64,000 nt of DNA from Convivina intestini (GTDB taxonomy: Bacteria; Bacillota; Bacilli; Lactobacillales; Lactobacillaceae), in assembly GCF_003096575.1 (NCBI RefSeq), contig NZ_QEKT01000006.1, positions 1 to 64,000 on the forward strand, in the 5' to 3' direction. The notes below the pieces were generated by a model. That model was not told the origin of the DNA. It searched no databases and saw only the letters and a program-made list of their open reading frames with translations. Position numbers and translations under genes: made by a program. This document shows positions 31,988-41,406 of this stretch, piece by piece (the first letter of the stretch is position 1; each line of letters begins with the position of its first letter).

Positions 31988-32776
31988 ATGAAAAAAGTTA
32001 TTATTCTATTAGTTGGTATATTGGTCGTAATCGGTGGTATCGTTGGAATTACCCAGTATTACAGCCAAAGTCGTCAATCTGAAACAATCACCAAAGGGAC
32101 TTTAACCGTCGGTTTAGAGGGAACTTATGCCCCGTTTTCCTATCGTGAAAATGGTAAGTTAACTGGTTATGAAGTCGATGTCGCCCAAGCCGTCGGCGAT
32201 AAACTACACCTAAAAACAAAATTTGTCCAAACGAAATGGGATTCCTTAATTGCTGGTTTAGGCAGTAATCGTTACGATGTTGTCATGAACAATGTTGGGA
32301 TTACCCCTGAACGTAAAAAAACTTACCGCTTAGCAACACCTTATATTTATCCTAAAACAGTACTAATCAAGCGTAGTGATGATCAGAACCTGACCAATCT
32401 AGAGAGTATCAAGGGTAAGAAGATGGCCCAATCAACGACTTCTAATTATGGTCAAATTGCCCGCGATCATGGCGCCGAGATTGTCGCTGTTCCAGGCATT
32501 GTTGAAGCCATGAATTTAATTAATACTAACCGAGCTGAAGGTTCGCTAAACGACTTAGGGGCCTTTGCCGCTTGGCAAAAGCAAAATGCTAACGCTGATT
32601 TAACAACAGTTGATATTTCTAGTGAAGTTAAGTCACAACCGTCCGGTCCACTTCTTAAAAAAGACAACATCAAACTAGAAAAAGATATCAGTAAGGCAAT
32701 TGAAGAGTTAGAAAAAGATGGTACTTTAACTAAGTTATCAATGAAATACTTTGGTACTGACTTATCCCATGAATAA
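31988..32776 (+). CDS. Amino acid ABC transporter substrate-binding protein, cystine-type
   Basis: The 262-residue protein has an N-terminal hydrophobic segment (residues 3-24) and the family 3 binding fold: LTVGLEGTYAPFSYRENGKLTGYEVDVAQAV, then SNRYDVVMNNVGITPERKKTY. The YAPFSY and GYEVDV elements are like cystine-binding proteins (TcyA/TcyJ, FliY). It lacks a lipobox cysteine and is probably anchored by the uncleaved helix. It is the first structural gene of a four-gene operon behind the leader peptide attenuator. Confidence 0.82.
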   Translation: MKKVIILLVGILVVIGGIVGITQYYSQSRQSETITKGTLTVGLEGTYAPFSYRENGKLTGYEVDVAQAVGDKLHLKTKFVQTKWDSLIAGLGSNRYDVVMNNVGITPERKKTYRLATPYIYPKTVLIKRSDDQNLTNLESIKGKKMAQSTTSNYGQIARDHGAEIVAVPGIVEAMNLINTNRAEGSLNDLGAFAAWQKQNANADLTTVDISSEVKSQPSGPLLKKDNIKLEKDISKAIEELEKDGTLTKLSMKYFGTDLSHE

Positions 32777-32790
32777 ATAGCAAAGGAATA

Positions 32791-33498
32791 ATGCCTACTA
32801 TGTCGGAATTTTTTGAATTAGCAGTCAAATATCTACCCAGCCTACTCCAAGCAGCGCTACAGTATACGATTCCCTTGACAATAATGTCCTTTAGCTTAGG
32901 ACTAGTATTTGCCTTAGTGACTGCTTTAATTCGTCTCAGCCAATCACCCAAGAATGAATGGGCAGCCGCCTTTTTAAAAATATTAAAGGGGTTTGCGGCC
33001 TTTTATGTCTGGACTTTTCGTTCCACCCCCCTCATTGTGCAGTTATTCATTGTTTTTTACGGGCTCCCCAATGCTCATATTAGTTTTTTTGCCAATGCAT
33101 GGGTATCGGCAATCACTGTTTTCTCACTTAATACTGGTGCCTATGCTTCCGAAACCATTCGAGCGGCGATTTTATCAGTACCGCACGTTCAAAAGGAAGC
33201 CGGTCTTTCGTTAGGCATGTCTAACTGGGAAGTTTATCTTTATGTCGTTTTGCCACAAGCAGCTCGGATTTCAATTCCACCGCTAAGTAACTCCCTAATT
33301 TCTTTACTAAAGGATACTTCCTTAGCCAGCGTCATTACCATCGTGGAAATGTTTTATCTTAGTCAGCAAATTGCAGCCCAAAACTATCGTATTTTATCTA
33401 TGTATATTTTAGTCGCTATCGTTTATGCCTTTTTAACTTCGATTTTGTCAATCGGACAGCACTATTTAGAAATTTATACGTCGAGGTTTGCTCAATGA
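32791..33498 (+). CDS. Amino acid ABC transporter permease
   Basis: The 235-residue permease has about five membrane helices and the His/Glu/Gln/Arg/cystine family motifs: FRSTPLIVQLFIVFYGLP and the EAA loop QKEAGLSLGMSNWEVYLYVVLPQA. The start could be ATG 32791 or ATG 32800; the second is better spaced from AAAGGA. Its stop overlaps the ATPase start by 4 bp. Confidence 0.9.
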   Translation: MPTMSEFFELAVKYLPSLLQAALQYTIPLTIMSFSLGLVFALVTALIRLSQSPKNEWAAAFLKILKGFAAFYVWTFRSTPLIVQLFIVFYGLPNAHISFFANAWVSAITVFSLNTGAYASETIRAAILSVPHVQKEAGLSLGMSNWEVYLYVVLPQAARISIPPLSNSLISLLKDTSLASVITIVEMFYLSQQIAAQNYRILSMYILVAIVYAFLTSILSIGQHYLEIYTSRFAQ

Positions 33499-34229
33499 TT
33501 ACAGTCAATAATTTAACAAAAAAATATCCAGACCAAGTCGCGCTAGATAATATTACAACAACCTTTCCAGTCCATCAGACTACTGCTATCTTAGGACCTT
33601 CTGGTTCCGGAAAATCTACGCTACTAAGGTCACTAAATTTATTAGAACAACCCACTAGTGGCGAAATGATTTTAGATGATTTACAAGTAGATTTTAGCCA
33701 GGTCATCAGTAACCCAACAATTTTAAAAGTACGTCAACAGTTTGGCATGGTTTTTCAAGAAAAAGCTTTGTTTACCCACTTAGATGTGTTGCATAATTTA
33801 ACTGAGGGATTAATTCACGTTAAGAAATTAACCAAAACCGAGGCTAACCAGCAAGCTTTAGATCTTTTAGAACAATTTGAGATGACCGAATTAGCTGATC
33901 GCTTTCCCTATCAACTCTCCGGTGGCCAACAACAGCGAATCGCAATTATTCGTGCCTTAGCCATGCACCCCCAATATCTACTCTTAGACGAACCAACCAG
34001 TGCCTTGGATCCTGAATTAGAAGCACAAGTGTTGCGCATTCTCAGGAATTTAGCTGAGCAAAATACTTCCATGATTATTGTGACTCATAATATGTCCTTT
34101 GCCCGTCAGGTTGCCGATCGCATTTTATTTATCGATCATGGTCACTTAGGCTATCAAGGTGACACAGAAAAATTCTTTACTTCTGACAACCAACGGATTC
34201 AACAATTCTTAGGAGCAATGACTTTCTAA
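33495..34229 (+). CDS. Amino acid ABC transporter ATP-binding protein
   Basis: The 244-residue ATPase shows Walker A GPSGSGKST (about residues 34-42), the signature LSGGQQQR, Walker B YLLLDEPTSALD and the switch histidine in IIVTHNM. It powers the permease and binding protein of the same operon. Its ATG overlaps the permease stop (ATGA). Confidence 0.95.
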   Translation: MITVNNLTKKYPDQVALDNITTTFPVHQTTAILGPSGSGKSTLLRSLNLLEQPTSGEMILDDLQVDFSQVISNPTILKVRQQFGMVFQEKALFTHLDVLHNLTEGLIHVKKLTKTEANQQALDLLEQFEMTELADRFPYQLSGGQQQRIAIIRALAMHPQYLLLDEPTSALDPELEAQVLRILRNLAEQNTSMIIVTHNMSFARQVADRILFIDHGHLGYQGDTEKFFTSDNQRIQQFLGAMTF

Positions 34230-35080
34230 TGGCCCGTAAAAAAAATATCAAATCAAACTATCGCCGCTGGGTGGCCCTAGGTCTGTTATTAGTTTTATTA
34301 GCGCTAGCTTTTTTTTGGAAACAGCCTAGTTCTCATAAAGCCCCCACTGGAAATTTCAGCAGCGCCCAAATCCGTTCCAACCAAGATTTATTAGCCCTAA
34401 AATGGGACGGCACCCTAGATGGGGATGTCGTCCACATCAATGACAATCAGGCCACTTTTTCACAAAGCGAACTAACCGAACAATTCCCTAGTGAAAATAA
34501 TCGTCTACGACCAACTGACGGCTTAGCCTTATCCCCTCTAGATAGTTTGGGGCGGTCTCAACAGGCTAACTTTGTCGTTAACCAAGCGGCCCTTCAAAAA
34601 GTTACTAAACGGCCAGCGCGGATTCCCAGCGATGTCCGACCTTCTGGCTGGTATATAAATGATCATTATAACGGTCAAAAATGGGTCGGTGGTACCCACG
34701 TTAATCCGCAGGCCGAATTAGGTGGCAGTAAACAGGCCCTTTGGAATAAATCCCATATCGTCGGTTACCAATTCTTTGGCATGCCGACCATGGTTACTGA
34801 AAATATGACCACTGGTACCCGAGTTGAAAATGCCTACCCAGGTCAATTAGTACCAGAAGATGACATCCGGAATGCTTTGAAACAACATCCCAATATTTCC
34901 ATCCGTGGTCAGGTCACTCCCCTCTATCAGGGAACCGATCGGCTCGCCCGAGGCGTTCATTATATGGCTAAATCAGTCGAAGATAATGGCCAAAGTCTCA
35001 ATCTTAATTACTGGATTTTTAACGTTCAACCCGGCGTGACCATCAATTATCAAACAGGTGAAGCTCAACTTCAATCTTAA
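34229..35080 (+). CDS. Membrane-anchored DNA/RNA non-specific endonuclease
   Basis: The 283-residue protein has a basic start, one membrane helix (about residues 13-29) and an extracellular beta-beta-alpha metal nuclease domain of the EndA/NucA type. The catalytic histidine is in LWNKSHIVGYQFFG, where the family DRGH motif reads NKSH, as in LAB and streptococcal relatives. The asparagine helix is MTTGTRVENAYPGQL. It overlaps the ATPase stop by one base. Such nucleases degrade external DNA for uptake or nutrition. Confidence 0.85.
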   Translation: MARKKNIKSNYRRWVALGLLLVLLALAFFWKQPSSHKAPTGNFSSAQIRSNQDLLALKWDGTLDGDVVHINDNQATFSQSELTEQFPSENNRLRPTDGLALSPLDSLGRSQQANFVVNQAALQKVTKRPARIPSDVRPSGWYINDHYNGQKWVGGTHVNPQAELGGSKQALWNKSHIVGYQFFGMPTMVTENMTTGTRVENAYPGQLVPEDDIRNALKQHPNISIRGQVTPLYQGTDRLARGVHYMAKSVEDNGQSLNLNYWIFNVQPGVTINYQTGEAQLQS

Positions 35081-35107
35081 AAACAGCATCCTTAGGGATG
35101 CTGTTTT
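35081..35107. terminator. Terminator between the nuclease gene and the reductase gene
   Basis: AACAGCATCC (35082-35091) pairs with GGATGCTGTT (35096-35105), with a T run on the plus strand. Confidence 0.9.
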
Positions 35108-36102
35108 TATTCAATAATTAGACTACTAGAGTGTCCTGGCCCACCCCGGTCAGGATCAAAACAGCGAATCGCCGCATTAACGGCTTCTGGCGCCTGGCCA
35201 AAGCCGATGGCAATCAAATCTGCCTGGCCTGGATAGGAATTAACATCCCCAATGGCAAATAATCCTGGTTGGGAAGTAACAAAATTTTCTTTCACCAAGA
35301 CCCCGTAAAGATCTCGGTCTGGGGCTATGGCCCACTCCCGTACCACTTGATCTTGTGAAATAAAGCCATATTGAACAATCAACTGGTCAACTACCAACTT
35401 TTCATTTTTTTCGAACTCTTTAACATGAGTCAAATTAACCTGTAATTGTCCATTAGCAAGCCGCTTTAGCCCAGTTACTTTTTTGGGCGTTAAAACTTCA
35501 ACTGGACTATGTTCTAGCTGCTTGACACTTTGTTCCAAAGCCCGGAATCGATCTCGGCGATGAATTAGATATGTTTTTTTTGCATAAGGTTCAATAGCTA
35601 AGGCAAGCTCAACTGCTGAATCACCCCCACCCACAATGGCAACAACTTGTTGCGCTAATGTTTCTGGTTGGGACAAAAAATAAGATAAACCAGCCCCTTC
35701 GAACTTCGATGCCTCCTCAATTTGAAGCCGTCGTGGTTCAAAAGAACCCTTACCGGTCGCCATTATGACCGTTTTAGCTAGTAAGGTCTTCTCTTTATCA
35801 GTGGTTAATGTAAATAAAGCATCCGTCTGCCTAACATCAATAATTGTCGTATCAGTAAAAATATCAACTTTAAACAGTCCCATTTGTTTTTTTAAATTAG
35901 TAACCAAATCCCGACCGGTGACCCCTAACAATCCCGGTACATCATATATTTTTTTATCAGGATATAGGGCTAACGGCTGCCCGCCTAATTCAGGAAGGGC
36001 TTCAATTAGGGCAACTTTTACATCTCGTAAACTAGCATAAAAAGCAGCAAACATTCCCACCGGGCCACCACCAATGATGACAATATCATAGACTTCCGTC
36101 AT
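35107..36102 (-). CDS. Ferredoxin-NADP+ reductase, thioredoxin reductase-like
   Basis: The 331-residue flavoprotein starts at ATG 36102 after AAGGAT. It has the FAD loop IIGGGPVGMFAAFYA, the NADPH loop VAIVGGGDSAVELAL and GLFAIGDVNSYPGQ. It has no CxxC redox pair, which separates it from thioredoxin reductase and places it with the YumC-type ferredoxin (flavodoxin)-NADP reductases. The frame stays open 78 codons upstream, but that stretch is not protein-like and overlaps the divergent gene. Confidence 0.9.
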   Translation of the reverse strand: MTEVYDIVIIGGGPVGMFAAFYASLRDVKVALIEALPELGGQPLALYPDKKIYDVPGLLGVTGRDLVTNLKKQMGLFKVDIFTDTTIIDVRQTDALFTLTTDKEKTLLAKTVIMATGKGSFEPRRLQIEEASKFEGAGLSYFLSQPETLAQQVVAIVGGGDSAVELALAIEPYAKKTYLIHRRDRFRALEQSVKQLEHSPVEVLTPKKVTGLKRLANGQLQVNLTHVKEFEKNEKLVVDQLIVQYGFISQDQVVREWAIAPDRDLYGVLVKENFVTSQPGLFAIGDVNSYPGQADLIAIGFGQAPEAVNAAIRCFDPDRGGPGHSSSLIIE

Positions 36103-36194
36103 AAGATCCTTCTTCCTAAAATTAAATGAACTCACGTTATTTTTTAGCAATGCACTTGTTATAATGAAAGTAACGAAAAAATGGAGAAATAGCA

Positions 36195-37151
36195 ATGGCA
36201 GAGAAAAAAATGATTCTTGATTTGGACACTGGTATTGACGATGCTTTGGCTTTAGCCTATGCCATCGGCAATCCTGATGTTGATTTAATTGGGGTAATTG
36301 CCAGTTATGGTAATACAACCAACCAAATAGCGGCACAAAACACCTTAAACTTATTGCACCTATTAGGTGCCGATGATGTACCAGTTTTCATCGGCGAGGG
36401 ACATTCAAGTACGACCAACCATTTTGATGTCATGCCCATTTCACAACAAATTCACGGAAAAAATGGTATCGGCGATGTCGAGTTAACCACTGCTAATCAT
36501 CAAGTTAGCAATCAAAGTGGCGTTGACTTCTTAATTGAAGTTGCCCATAAGTATCAAGACCAGCTAATCATGCTGCCAACCGGACCACTTACTAACCTAG
36601 CCAAAGCACTCGAAATTGATCCAGCAGTTGGCCAATTAATTGGTCAAACAACCTTAATGGGTGGTGCCTTGAGTGTTCCTGGTAATGTAACGCCATTTTC
36701 AGAAGCTAATATTCATCAAGACCCTGAAGCAGCCGATGTTGTTTTCCGCCATCAAGAAAACCTAACCATGGTTGGTTTAGATGTTACCTTACGAACACTA
36801 CTCACTAAAGCCCACACCGCTGAGTGGCGTGAATTAGGTACAGTAGCAGGACAAAAATATGCTGATATCGTTGATTACTACATCGATGCTTACCATGATC
36901 TTGGTATCAACGAAAATGGCGCAGCCTTGCATGATCCTCTTGCCGTGGCCGTCAGCATTGACCCCTCTTACATGACGACCCTACCATTAAACATGAAAGT
37001 CACTTACGACAACCAAACTGGTGATTACGGTCGTACCATTGGTGACACTGCCCGTTTGTTAGATCCAACAACTGCTCAAGCAGCTGTCTTGGTTGATCAA
37101 AAGCGTTTCGTACCTGATTTCCAAAAACAAATGCTAGCTGTCCTAAAGTAA
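36195..37151 (+). CDS. Nucleoside hydrolase
   Basis: The 318-residue protein has the family signature DLDTGIDDALALAYA near the start (Asp cluster for Ca2+ and ribose), and later LPTGPLTNLAKAL, EANIHQDPEAAD and ALHDPLAVAV (last metal aspartate). These enzymes split ribonucleosides into base and ribose for salvage. It is divergent from the reductase gene; TATAAT at 36160-36165 fits its promoter. Confidence 0.9.
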   Translation: MAEKKMILDLDTGIDDALALAYAIGNPDVDLIGVIASYGNTTNQIAAQNTLNLLHLLGADDVPVFIGEGHSSTTNHFDVMPISQQIHGKNGIGDVELTTANHQVSNQSGVDFLIEVAHKYQDQLIMLPTGPLTNLAKALEIDPAVGQLIGQTTLMGGALSVPGNVTPFSEANIHQDPEAADVVFRHQENLTMVGLDVTLRTLLTKAHTAEWRELGTVAGQKYADIVDYYIDAYHDLGINENGAALHDPLAVAVSIDPSYMTTLPLNMKVTYDNQTGDYGRTIGDTARLLDPTTAQAAVLVDQKRFVPDFQKQMLAVLK

Positions 37152-37156
37152 ACTAA

Positions 37157-37189
37157 AACCTCTGCCATACATGTGGCAGAGGTCTTTTT
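37157..37189. terminator. Terminator after the nucleoside hydrolase gene
   Basis: ACCTCTGCC and GGCAGAGGT pair around ATACATGT, followed by CTTTTTT on the plus strand. Confidence 0.9.
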
Positions 37190-37205
37190 TATGCAAAATT
37201 TTTAA

Positions 37206-37856
37206 TTACTTAGTGGATAAAGCGCCAACATCAGCTAACTTATCCTCAATCATTTGTAAGACAACTTGCCGATCAGCTTCGTTTTCAACAAAATTATAAC
37301 GATCACCATCAATTTGAATTTTAGGCGAGCGGTTATAGTTAGCAAACCACTGGTCGTACCTTTGATTAAGGTCTTGATAATACTGATAAAGATCAGGGTC
37401 TTGCTGAACTTGTTCAAAAGGTCGTCCGCGCTTTTTAATCCGTGCTAACATGGTATCCAAACTTACCCGAACATGTACCAATAAATCGGGTTTCTGAACT
37501 AAATTATCACTATTTGAATCATCCAGCATGTTATCAACCAAATCTTGGTAAATATCAACTTCAGTTTGAGTGGCGCGTCCTAAGTCCGCATTTAATTGGA
37601 ATAAAAGTGCATCCTCAAAAATTGAACGGTCAGACACATTTAGCCGGCCCTCTTGAGCTTTTACAATTTGAGCTAATCTCGTATTTAAAAAATAGATTTG
37701 CAAAAGAAATCCATATTTTTGTGGTTCCTGATAAAACAACGGCAAGATTGGATTATCATCCACACTTTCATAAAAGGCTTGACTACCCAAGCGTTGCGCC
37801 AACAATTCAGTTAAACTAGTTTTCCCAGCACCAATTGTCCCTGATAAAACAATCAT
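37206..37856 (-). CDS. Deoxynucleoside kinase (deoxyadenosine/deoxyguanosine kinase type)
   Basis: The 216-residue kinase has the P-loop SGTIGAGKTSL (residues 5-15), the ESVDDNPILPLFY substrate segment, DRSIFEDALLF (the DRS motif) and the LID arginines in IKKRGRPFEQ. It phosphorylates purine deoxynucleosides for dNTP salvage. In Lactobacillus paired dAK/dGK genes are known; here only one copy is seen. Exact base preference is open. Confidence 0.9.
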   Translation of the reverse strand: MIVLSGTIGAGKTSLTELLAQRLGSQAFYESVDDNPILPLFYQEPQKYGFLLQIYFLNTRLAQIVKAQEGRLNVSDRSIFEDALLFQLNADLGRATQTEVDIYQDLVDNMLDDSNSDNLVQKPDLLVHVRVSLDTMLARIKKRGRPFEQVQQDPDLYQYYQDLNQRYDQWFANYNRSPKIQIDGDRYNFVENEADRQVVLQMIEDKLADVGALSTK

Positions 37857-37909
37857 TTAGCTACCCCCTGTATCATTCCATCTTAGTATATCAAACATAA
37901 CTAATATTT

Positions 37910-38677
37910 TTATGCTTGACCGGCGTCTTTTAAATAAGTTAAATATTGTTCCAAGGTTAAATGGTGTTTAGTCATATACTGCGCATTGGTATACCCAACA
38001 TAGCGAAAATGCCAAGATTCATAGTCAATACCGGTTTGTGCTTGGGATTTTTTATCGGGTAAAAATCGTAAAACAAAGCCATATTCAGGGGCATGCTTAA
38101 TCAACCACTGCTGTGAAGGAAATTGATCCATATTAGCTTCTAAATTAGGACATTTTGCTAAGGCATCATTTCCTGCCAAATCAACAGCCAAACCGGTTTG
38201 ATGCTCCGATGAGCCTGGGGTTTGCACGACTGCTTCAGTCGCTGCTTTAGCATCTTGCGGAGCAAGACCATTCCGCTCGTTTTGAGCGGTTACGTTAGCA
38301 AAAACATTCCGCTGATCGGCAATCGAACGATACCCGGATACCAAGGTAGTCGGATATCCAGCTGCTAAAGCCGCTTTCCGAAAATCTGCCAAAGGCTTAA
38401 CAATCCGCGTATCGACCTGCTTATCATCAACAGTGGCCTTGGTAAAGTTTAGCTCTTGATTTTGAGGATGTTGCTTATTGACTAAAACTAGTTGCCAATC
38501 ACTAGCCCGACTATTTTTAGGTAAACCATCAGTCTTGATTGACTGAGAATTCGTCGCTTTTCCCTTTGCCAAATGAGGCTGGCTGGATAACCAATAACTG
38601 GTTCCCACCAACAGAACTAATAGACAGCCTAAACTAATCCATAGCCATCGTAAATTATTTTTAGGTTTTTTAAGCAT
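37910..38677 (-). CDS. VanY-type D-alanyl-D-alanine carboxypeptidase
   Basis: The 255-residue protein has an N-terminal membrane helix (about residues 11-30) and a zinc peptidase domain with VSGYRSIADQ, SSEHQTGLAVDL (zinc His and Asp) and WHFRYVGYTNA (zinc His with catalytic Glu region in YESWHFR). It trims D-Ala from peptidoglycan stem peptides outside the membrane. It has no vancomycin-resistance cluster around it, so a cell-wall maturation role is more likely. Confidence 0.9.
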   Translation of the reverse strand: MLKKPKNNLRWLWISLGCLLVLLVGTSYWLSSQPHLAKGKATNSQSIKTDGLPKNSRASDWQLVLVNKQHPQNQELNFTKATVDDKQVDTRIVKPLADFRKAALAAGYPTTLVSGYRSIADQRNVFANVTAQNERNGLAPQDAKAATEAVVQTPGSSEHQTGLAVDLAGNDALAKCPNLEANMDQFPSQQWLIKHAPEYGFVLRFLPDKKSQAQTGIDYESWHFRYVGYTNAQYMTKHHLTLEQYLTYLKDAGQA

Positions 38678-38702
38678 GAATTACTCCTCCCCTTTGGAAA
38701 AT

Positions 38703-38728
38703 AAAAAAAGCGGACCAAAGTCCACTTT
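38703..38728 (-). terminator. Terminator of the tRNA-Lys gene
   Basis: AAAGCGGAC (38707-38715) pairs with GTCCACTTT (38720-38728), one mismatch, with seven T on the minus strand. Confidence 0.85.
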
Positions 38729-38733
38729 CATTA

Positions 38734-38806
38734 TGGTCAGCCAGGGGCTCGAACCCTGGACCCACGGATTAAGAGTCCGTTGCTCTACCAACTGAGCTAG
38801 CTGACC
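38734..38806 (-). tRNA. tRNA-Lys (CTT anticodon)
   Basis: The minus strand folds into a standard 73-nt cloverleaf: acceptor GGTCAGC with GCTGACC, D-loop AGTTGGTA, anticodon stem ACGGA/TCCGT with loop CTCTTAA (anticodon CTT), and T-arm CAGGGTTCGAGCCCTG. CCA is not encoded. Confidence 0.96.
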
Positions 38807-38890
38807 GCTGTGCTATTTCACAACAGAATATATTTTACCATAGCAATCAGCTAGCTTCAAGAATTTAACACCAAAATACCTGTTTTTCTT

Positions 38891-40297
38891 TTATTTAGTT
38901 ACCGAACGATTTTCCAACTTCGTAATCAGGGTAATCACCAACGGCAAGACAACAAAGCCAAAGACGGCCATCCCAATTGCATACCAATTAATACCAATAA
39001 CTTGACCATTTTCTACAATGCCAAATTGCAATTTCCAGTTATAGTTAATCAATAGAAAGACTACCAGTAAAATTGATACAATCGGGGCGCATACATCCGT
39101 GATAAAGTTTTTAGGAGCTGGTAAGACTGCTACTTGGCTTTTATTAAAGTAAAAGAAAATAACCGCTAGCGGCACCATAATAAAACCTAAGAACCGTACA
39201 AGCGCACTGAGGGTGATCAAGTTAGTCATATTGTAATTAAAGGCTAGTGGAATAAGTACGGCCAATAAAATTGAAGTCACAAAAGAACGCAATGGAAAAT
39301 TATTTTTAGTTCGCCGAGTTAGCTTACTAGAAATCTGGCCTTGTTTGGCCATCGCTTCTAAAATTCGCGGCGCATGAAAACTAGACGCAACATTGATGCC
39401 AAACATAGAAACCAAAGCACCAATTAAAATTATATCCCGCAAAATAACGTTATTAAAAATAGCCGTTACTGCTACCACTTGATTGGTGGTCATAATTACT
39501 TCAGGATTGACTAGCAAGGTCACAGCGACTACCCCAATATAAATCGCCGCAATAATTAAAATGGCTAACGGAATCGCTCGTGGAAGATTCTTGGATGGAT
39601 TTTGCATATCTTCTGAACCCGATGCTACCGCTTCAAAACCAGTGAAAGCATAAAAAGCTGAAACCACCGCCATGGTAAAAGTAGCCGTCGTTAGTGTTGG
39701 TACAATCACTTTACCATTTTGCGTAACCTGATCAACCTGAGATAAATTACCAGTCGCCCCGGTCGTCAATAGTAAAAGCAGGCCAGCTACAATAATCAAA
39801 AGTAGTACGGCCACCTTAACGATGGTCGACAAATTCATGACGTATTTAACAACCCTTTGCCCCAACGCATTAATTAGGCTAATAATTCCCATTAAAATCA
39901 GGATTCCTAAGATAACCCGGCCATTGTCGTTTGGATTCATGCCAAAGATGGCCAAAGTTGATTTAATCACCCCAACAGCCATCACTCCCCAAGCCGTCGT
40001 GGCCGAAAAATAACGCAAAATACCAATGTAAAAACCAACTTTATCACCAAAAGCAGCTTTAGCATAAGCGTAGGCTGCGCCCGATTGCGTGACATACTTA
40101 GCAGCCGCAGCAAAAGAAATGGCGATAATTGATGCTAGAATAGCTGCCAGCAAATAGGCTATTAAAGCCTGACTACCAACCTGGCGAACCACACTACCAG
40201 GAGTTAAAAAAATTCCAGAACCAATAATCGAATTAATGGCTAAAAAGACGATAGACCAAAAGCCCAGCTTATCCTTGAGATTTATTTGTTGCTTCAT
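38891..40297 (-). CDS. APC-family amino acid permease
   Basis: The 468-residue permease has about 12 membrane helices. The first carries the APC substrate-site motif AINSIIGSGIFLTPG, and AFTGFEAVASGSEDM is typical of helix 6. It lies 8 bp after the hydrolase gene and so falls under the same Met T-box. The regulation suggests uptake of methionine or a methionine-containing compound, but family members move many amino acids and polyamines. Confidence 0.88.
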   Translation of the reverse strand: MKQQINLKDKLGFWSIVFLAINSIIGSGIFLTPGSVVRQVGSQALIAYLLAAILASIIAISFAAAAKYVTQSGAAYAYAKAAFGDKVGFYIGILRYFSATTAWGVMAVGVIKSTLAIFGMNPNDNGRVILGILILMGIISLINALGQRVVKYVMNLSTIVKVAVLLLIIVAGLLLLLTTGATGNLSQVDQVTQNGKVIVPTLTTATFTMAVVSAFYAFTGFEAVASGSEDMQNPSKNLPRAIPLAILIIAAIYIGVVAVTLLVNPEVIMTTNQVVAVTAIFNNVILRDIILIGALVSMFGINVASSFHAPRILEAMAKQGQISSKLTRRTKNNFPLRSFVTSILLAVLIPLAFNYNMTNLITLSALVRFLGFIMVPLAVIFFYFNKSQVAVLPAPKNFITDVCAPIVSILLVVFLLINYNWKLQFGIVENGQVIGINWYAIGMAVFGFVVLPLVITLITKLENRSVTK

Positions 40298-40305
40298 ACC
40301 TACTC

Positions 40306-41034
40306 CTATTTCGCTTGTTCAATCACATACCGGAACAGATTATTCATGAAAGCCGTATCCGGATTACTGCACATCATCTCCGGATGCCACTGAACGCCAA
40401 TCACAGTGCCCGAAGCATTTTCAAACCCTTCACAAATACCATCGTTAGCATAGGCGCAAGGTTTTAATCCGGTACCAATTTCTTTAAGAATTTGATGGTG
40501 GAAAGTATTGACATCAAAAGTAGTTTTCCCCAGAATTGCGGCTAACTTACTATCTTTATCCACACGCATCCCATGGGTCGGTTGACTAGCAACAATATCT
40601 TGTACGTGCTCTTGGGTTTCTTGGTCACGATAAGATTGATCTTGGAAACAACTGCCCCCATGGGCAACGTTAATTAACTGAGCCCCACGACAAATACCCA
40701 ATACAGGAATACCACGTTTTTCGGCTAATTTTAACAATAGCTCATCAAAATGGTCTCGTTTAGGCCAAATATCTCCCAAAGCTGGTTGTGGCTTTTCATT
40801 ATATAAGGTTGGATCTACATCATGACCACCAGACAAAATCAATCCCTGAACATGGGCTAACTGGGCTTCAATCACCTCGTCATTGTCACTAACCGGCATG
40901 ATAAAGGGTACCCCACCATTTTTAATAACAGCTTCAACATAATTTTCATTTACATAACTACGATTTGAGCCATAAAAAGCCTTATCGTGATCAATAATTA
41001 CTGAACCAGAAATGCCGATGATTGGTTTATCCAT
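40306..41034 (-). CDS. Class I glutamine amidotransferase-like hydrolase (peptidase C26)
   Basis: The 242-residue protein has the nucleophile cysteine in LGICRGAQLINVA (about residue 115), GLILSGGHDVDP, and the His-Glu pair in GVQWHPEMM. This is the gamma-glutamyl-gamma-aminobutyrate hydrolase (PuuD) family. The gene is first behind a T-box with an ATG specifier and is followed by a permease. A role in releasing methionine from a gamma-glutamyl compound would fit, but that is inference. Confidence 0.88.
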   Translation of the reverse strand: MDKPIIGISGSVIIDHDKAFYGSNRSYVNENYVEAVIKNGGVPFIMPVSDNDEVIEAQLAHVQGLILSGGHDVDPTLYNEKPQPALGDIWPKRDHFDELLLKLAEKRGIPVLGICRGAQLINVAHGGSCFQDQSYRDQETQEHVQDIVASQPTHGMRVDKDSKLAAILGKTTFDVNTFHHQILKEIGTGLKPCAYANDGICEGFENASGTVIGVQWHPEMMCSNPDTAFMNNLFRYVIEQAK

Positions 41035-41059
41035 TTAAATCTCCTTTTTTAATATACAA

Positions 41060-41331
41060 AACGCCTCATAGCTCTAAAGCTACGAGGCGTTAATAACGCG
41101 GTACCACTCGTTTTAATAGTTTCCCAAACTACTCTACCGACAGAATCATCCTTAAATAAGAGAATTCTTAGCGCGATAACGGGCGTACCCAAAATTGACT
41201 TATCATCGGGACTCGTCAATTTAACTAACTCTGAGACCATTTTCAATAATATGACGACGCTAACTTACACCAATTGTTAGCTCTCTAAGGACGTCAGGGA
41301 AAATCTACTCATCTCTTCAACGTTTGGATTG
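41060..41331 (-). promoter_or_regulatory. T-box riboswitch, specifier ATG (methionine)
   Basis: The minus strand carries the T-box motif TGGTACCGCG (41106-41097), a terminator (AACGCCTC to GAGGCGTT, 41091-41060), and a Stem I with AGTAGAT, AGAGAG and GGTGTAAG. The specifier loop GAAAATGGTCTCAGAG aligns with the known GAAA-NNN pattern and gives ATG (41240-41238). A promoter TTGACA (41366-41361), 17 bp, TACCAT (41343-41338) precedes it. Uncharged tRNA-Met would stabilise the antiterminator and turn on the hydrolase and permease. Confidence 0.88.
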
Positions 41332-41406
41332 ACATTTATGGTAACGATAAAAATGATATTTGTCAACTTGAGGTTCCATTTATTTTTAATAATCTTATAT
41401 TAAAAG

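Noticed and set aside
41049-41246. A 65-codon minus-strand frame upstream of the C26-type hydrolase
   Set aside because: It lies entirely inside the T-box leader, whose conserved motifs explain the sequence.
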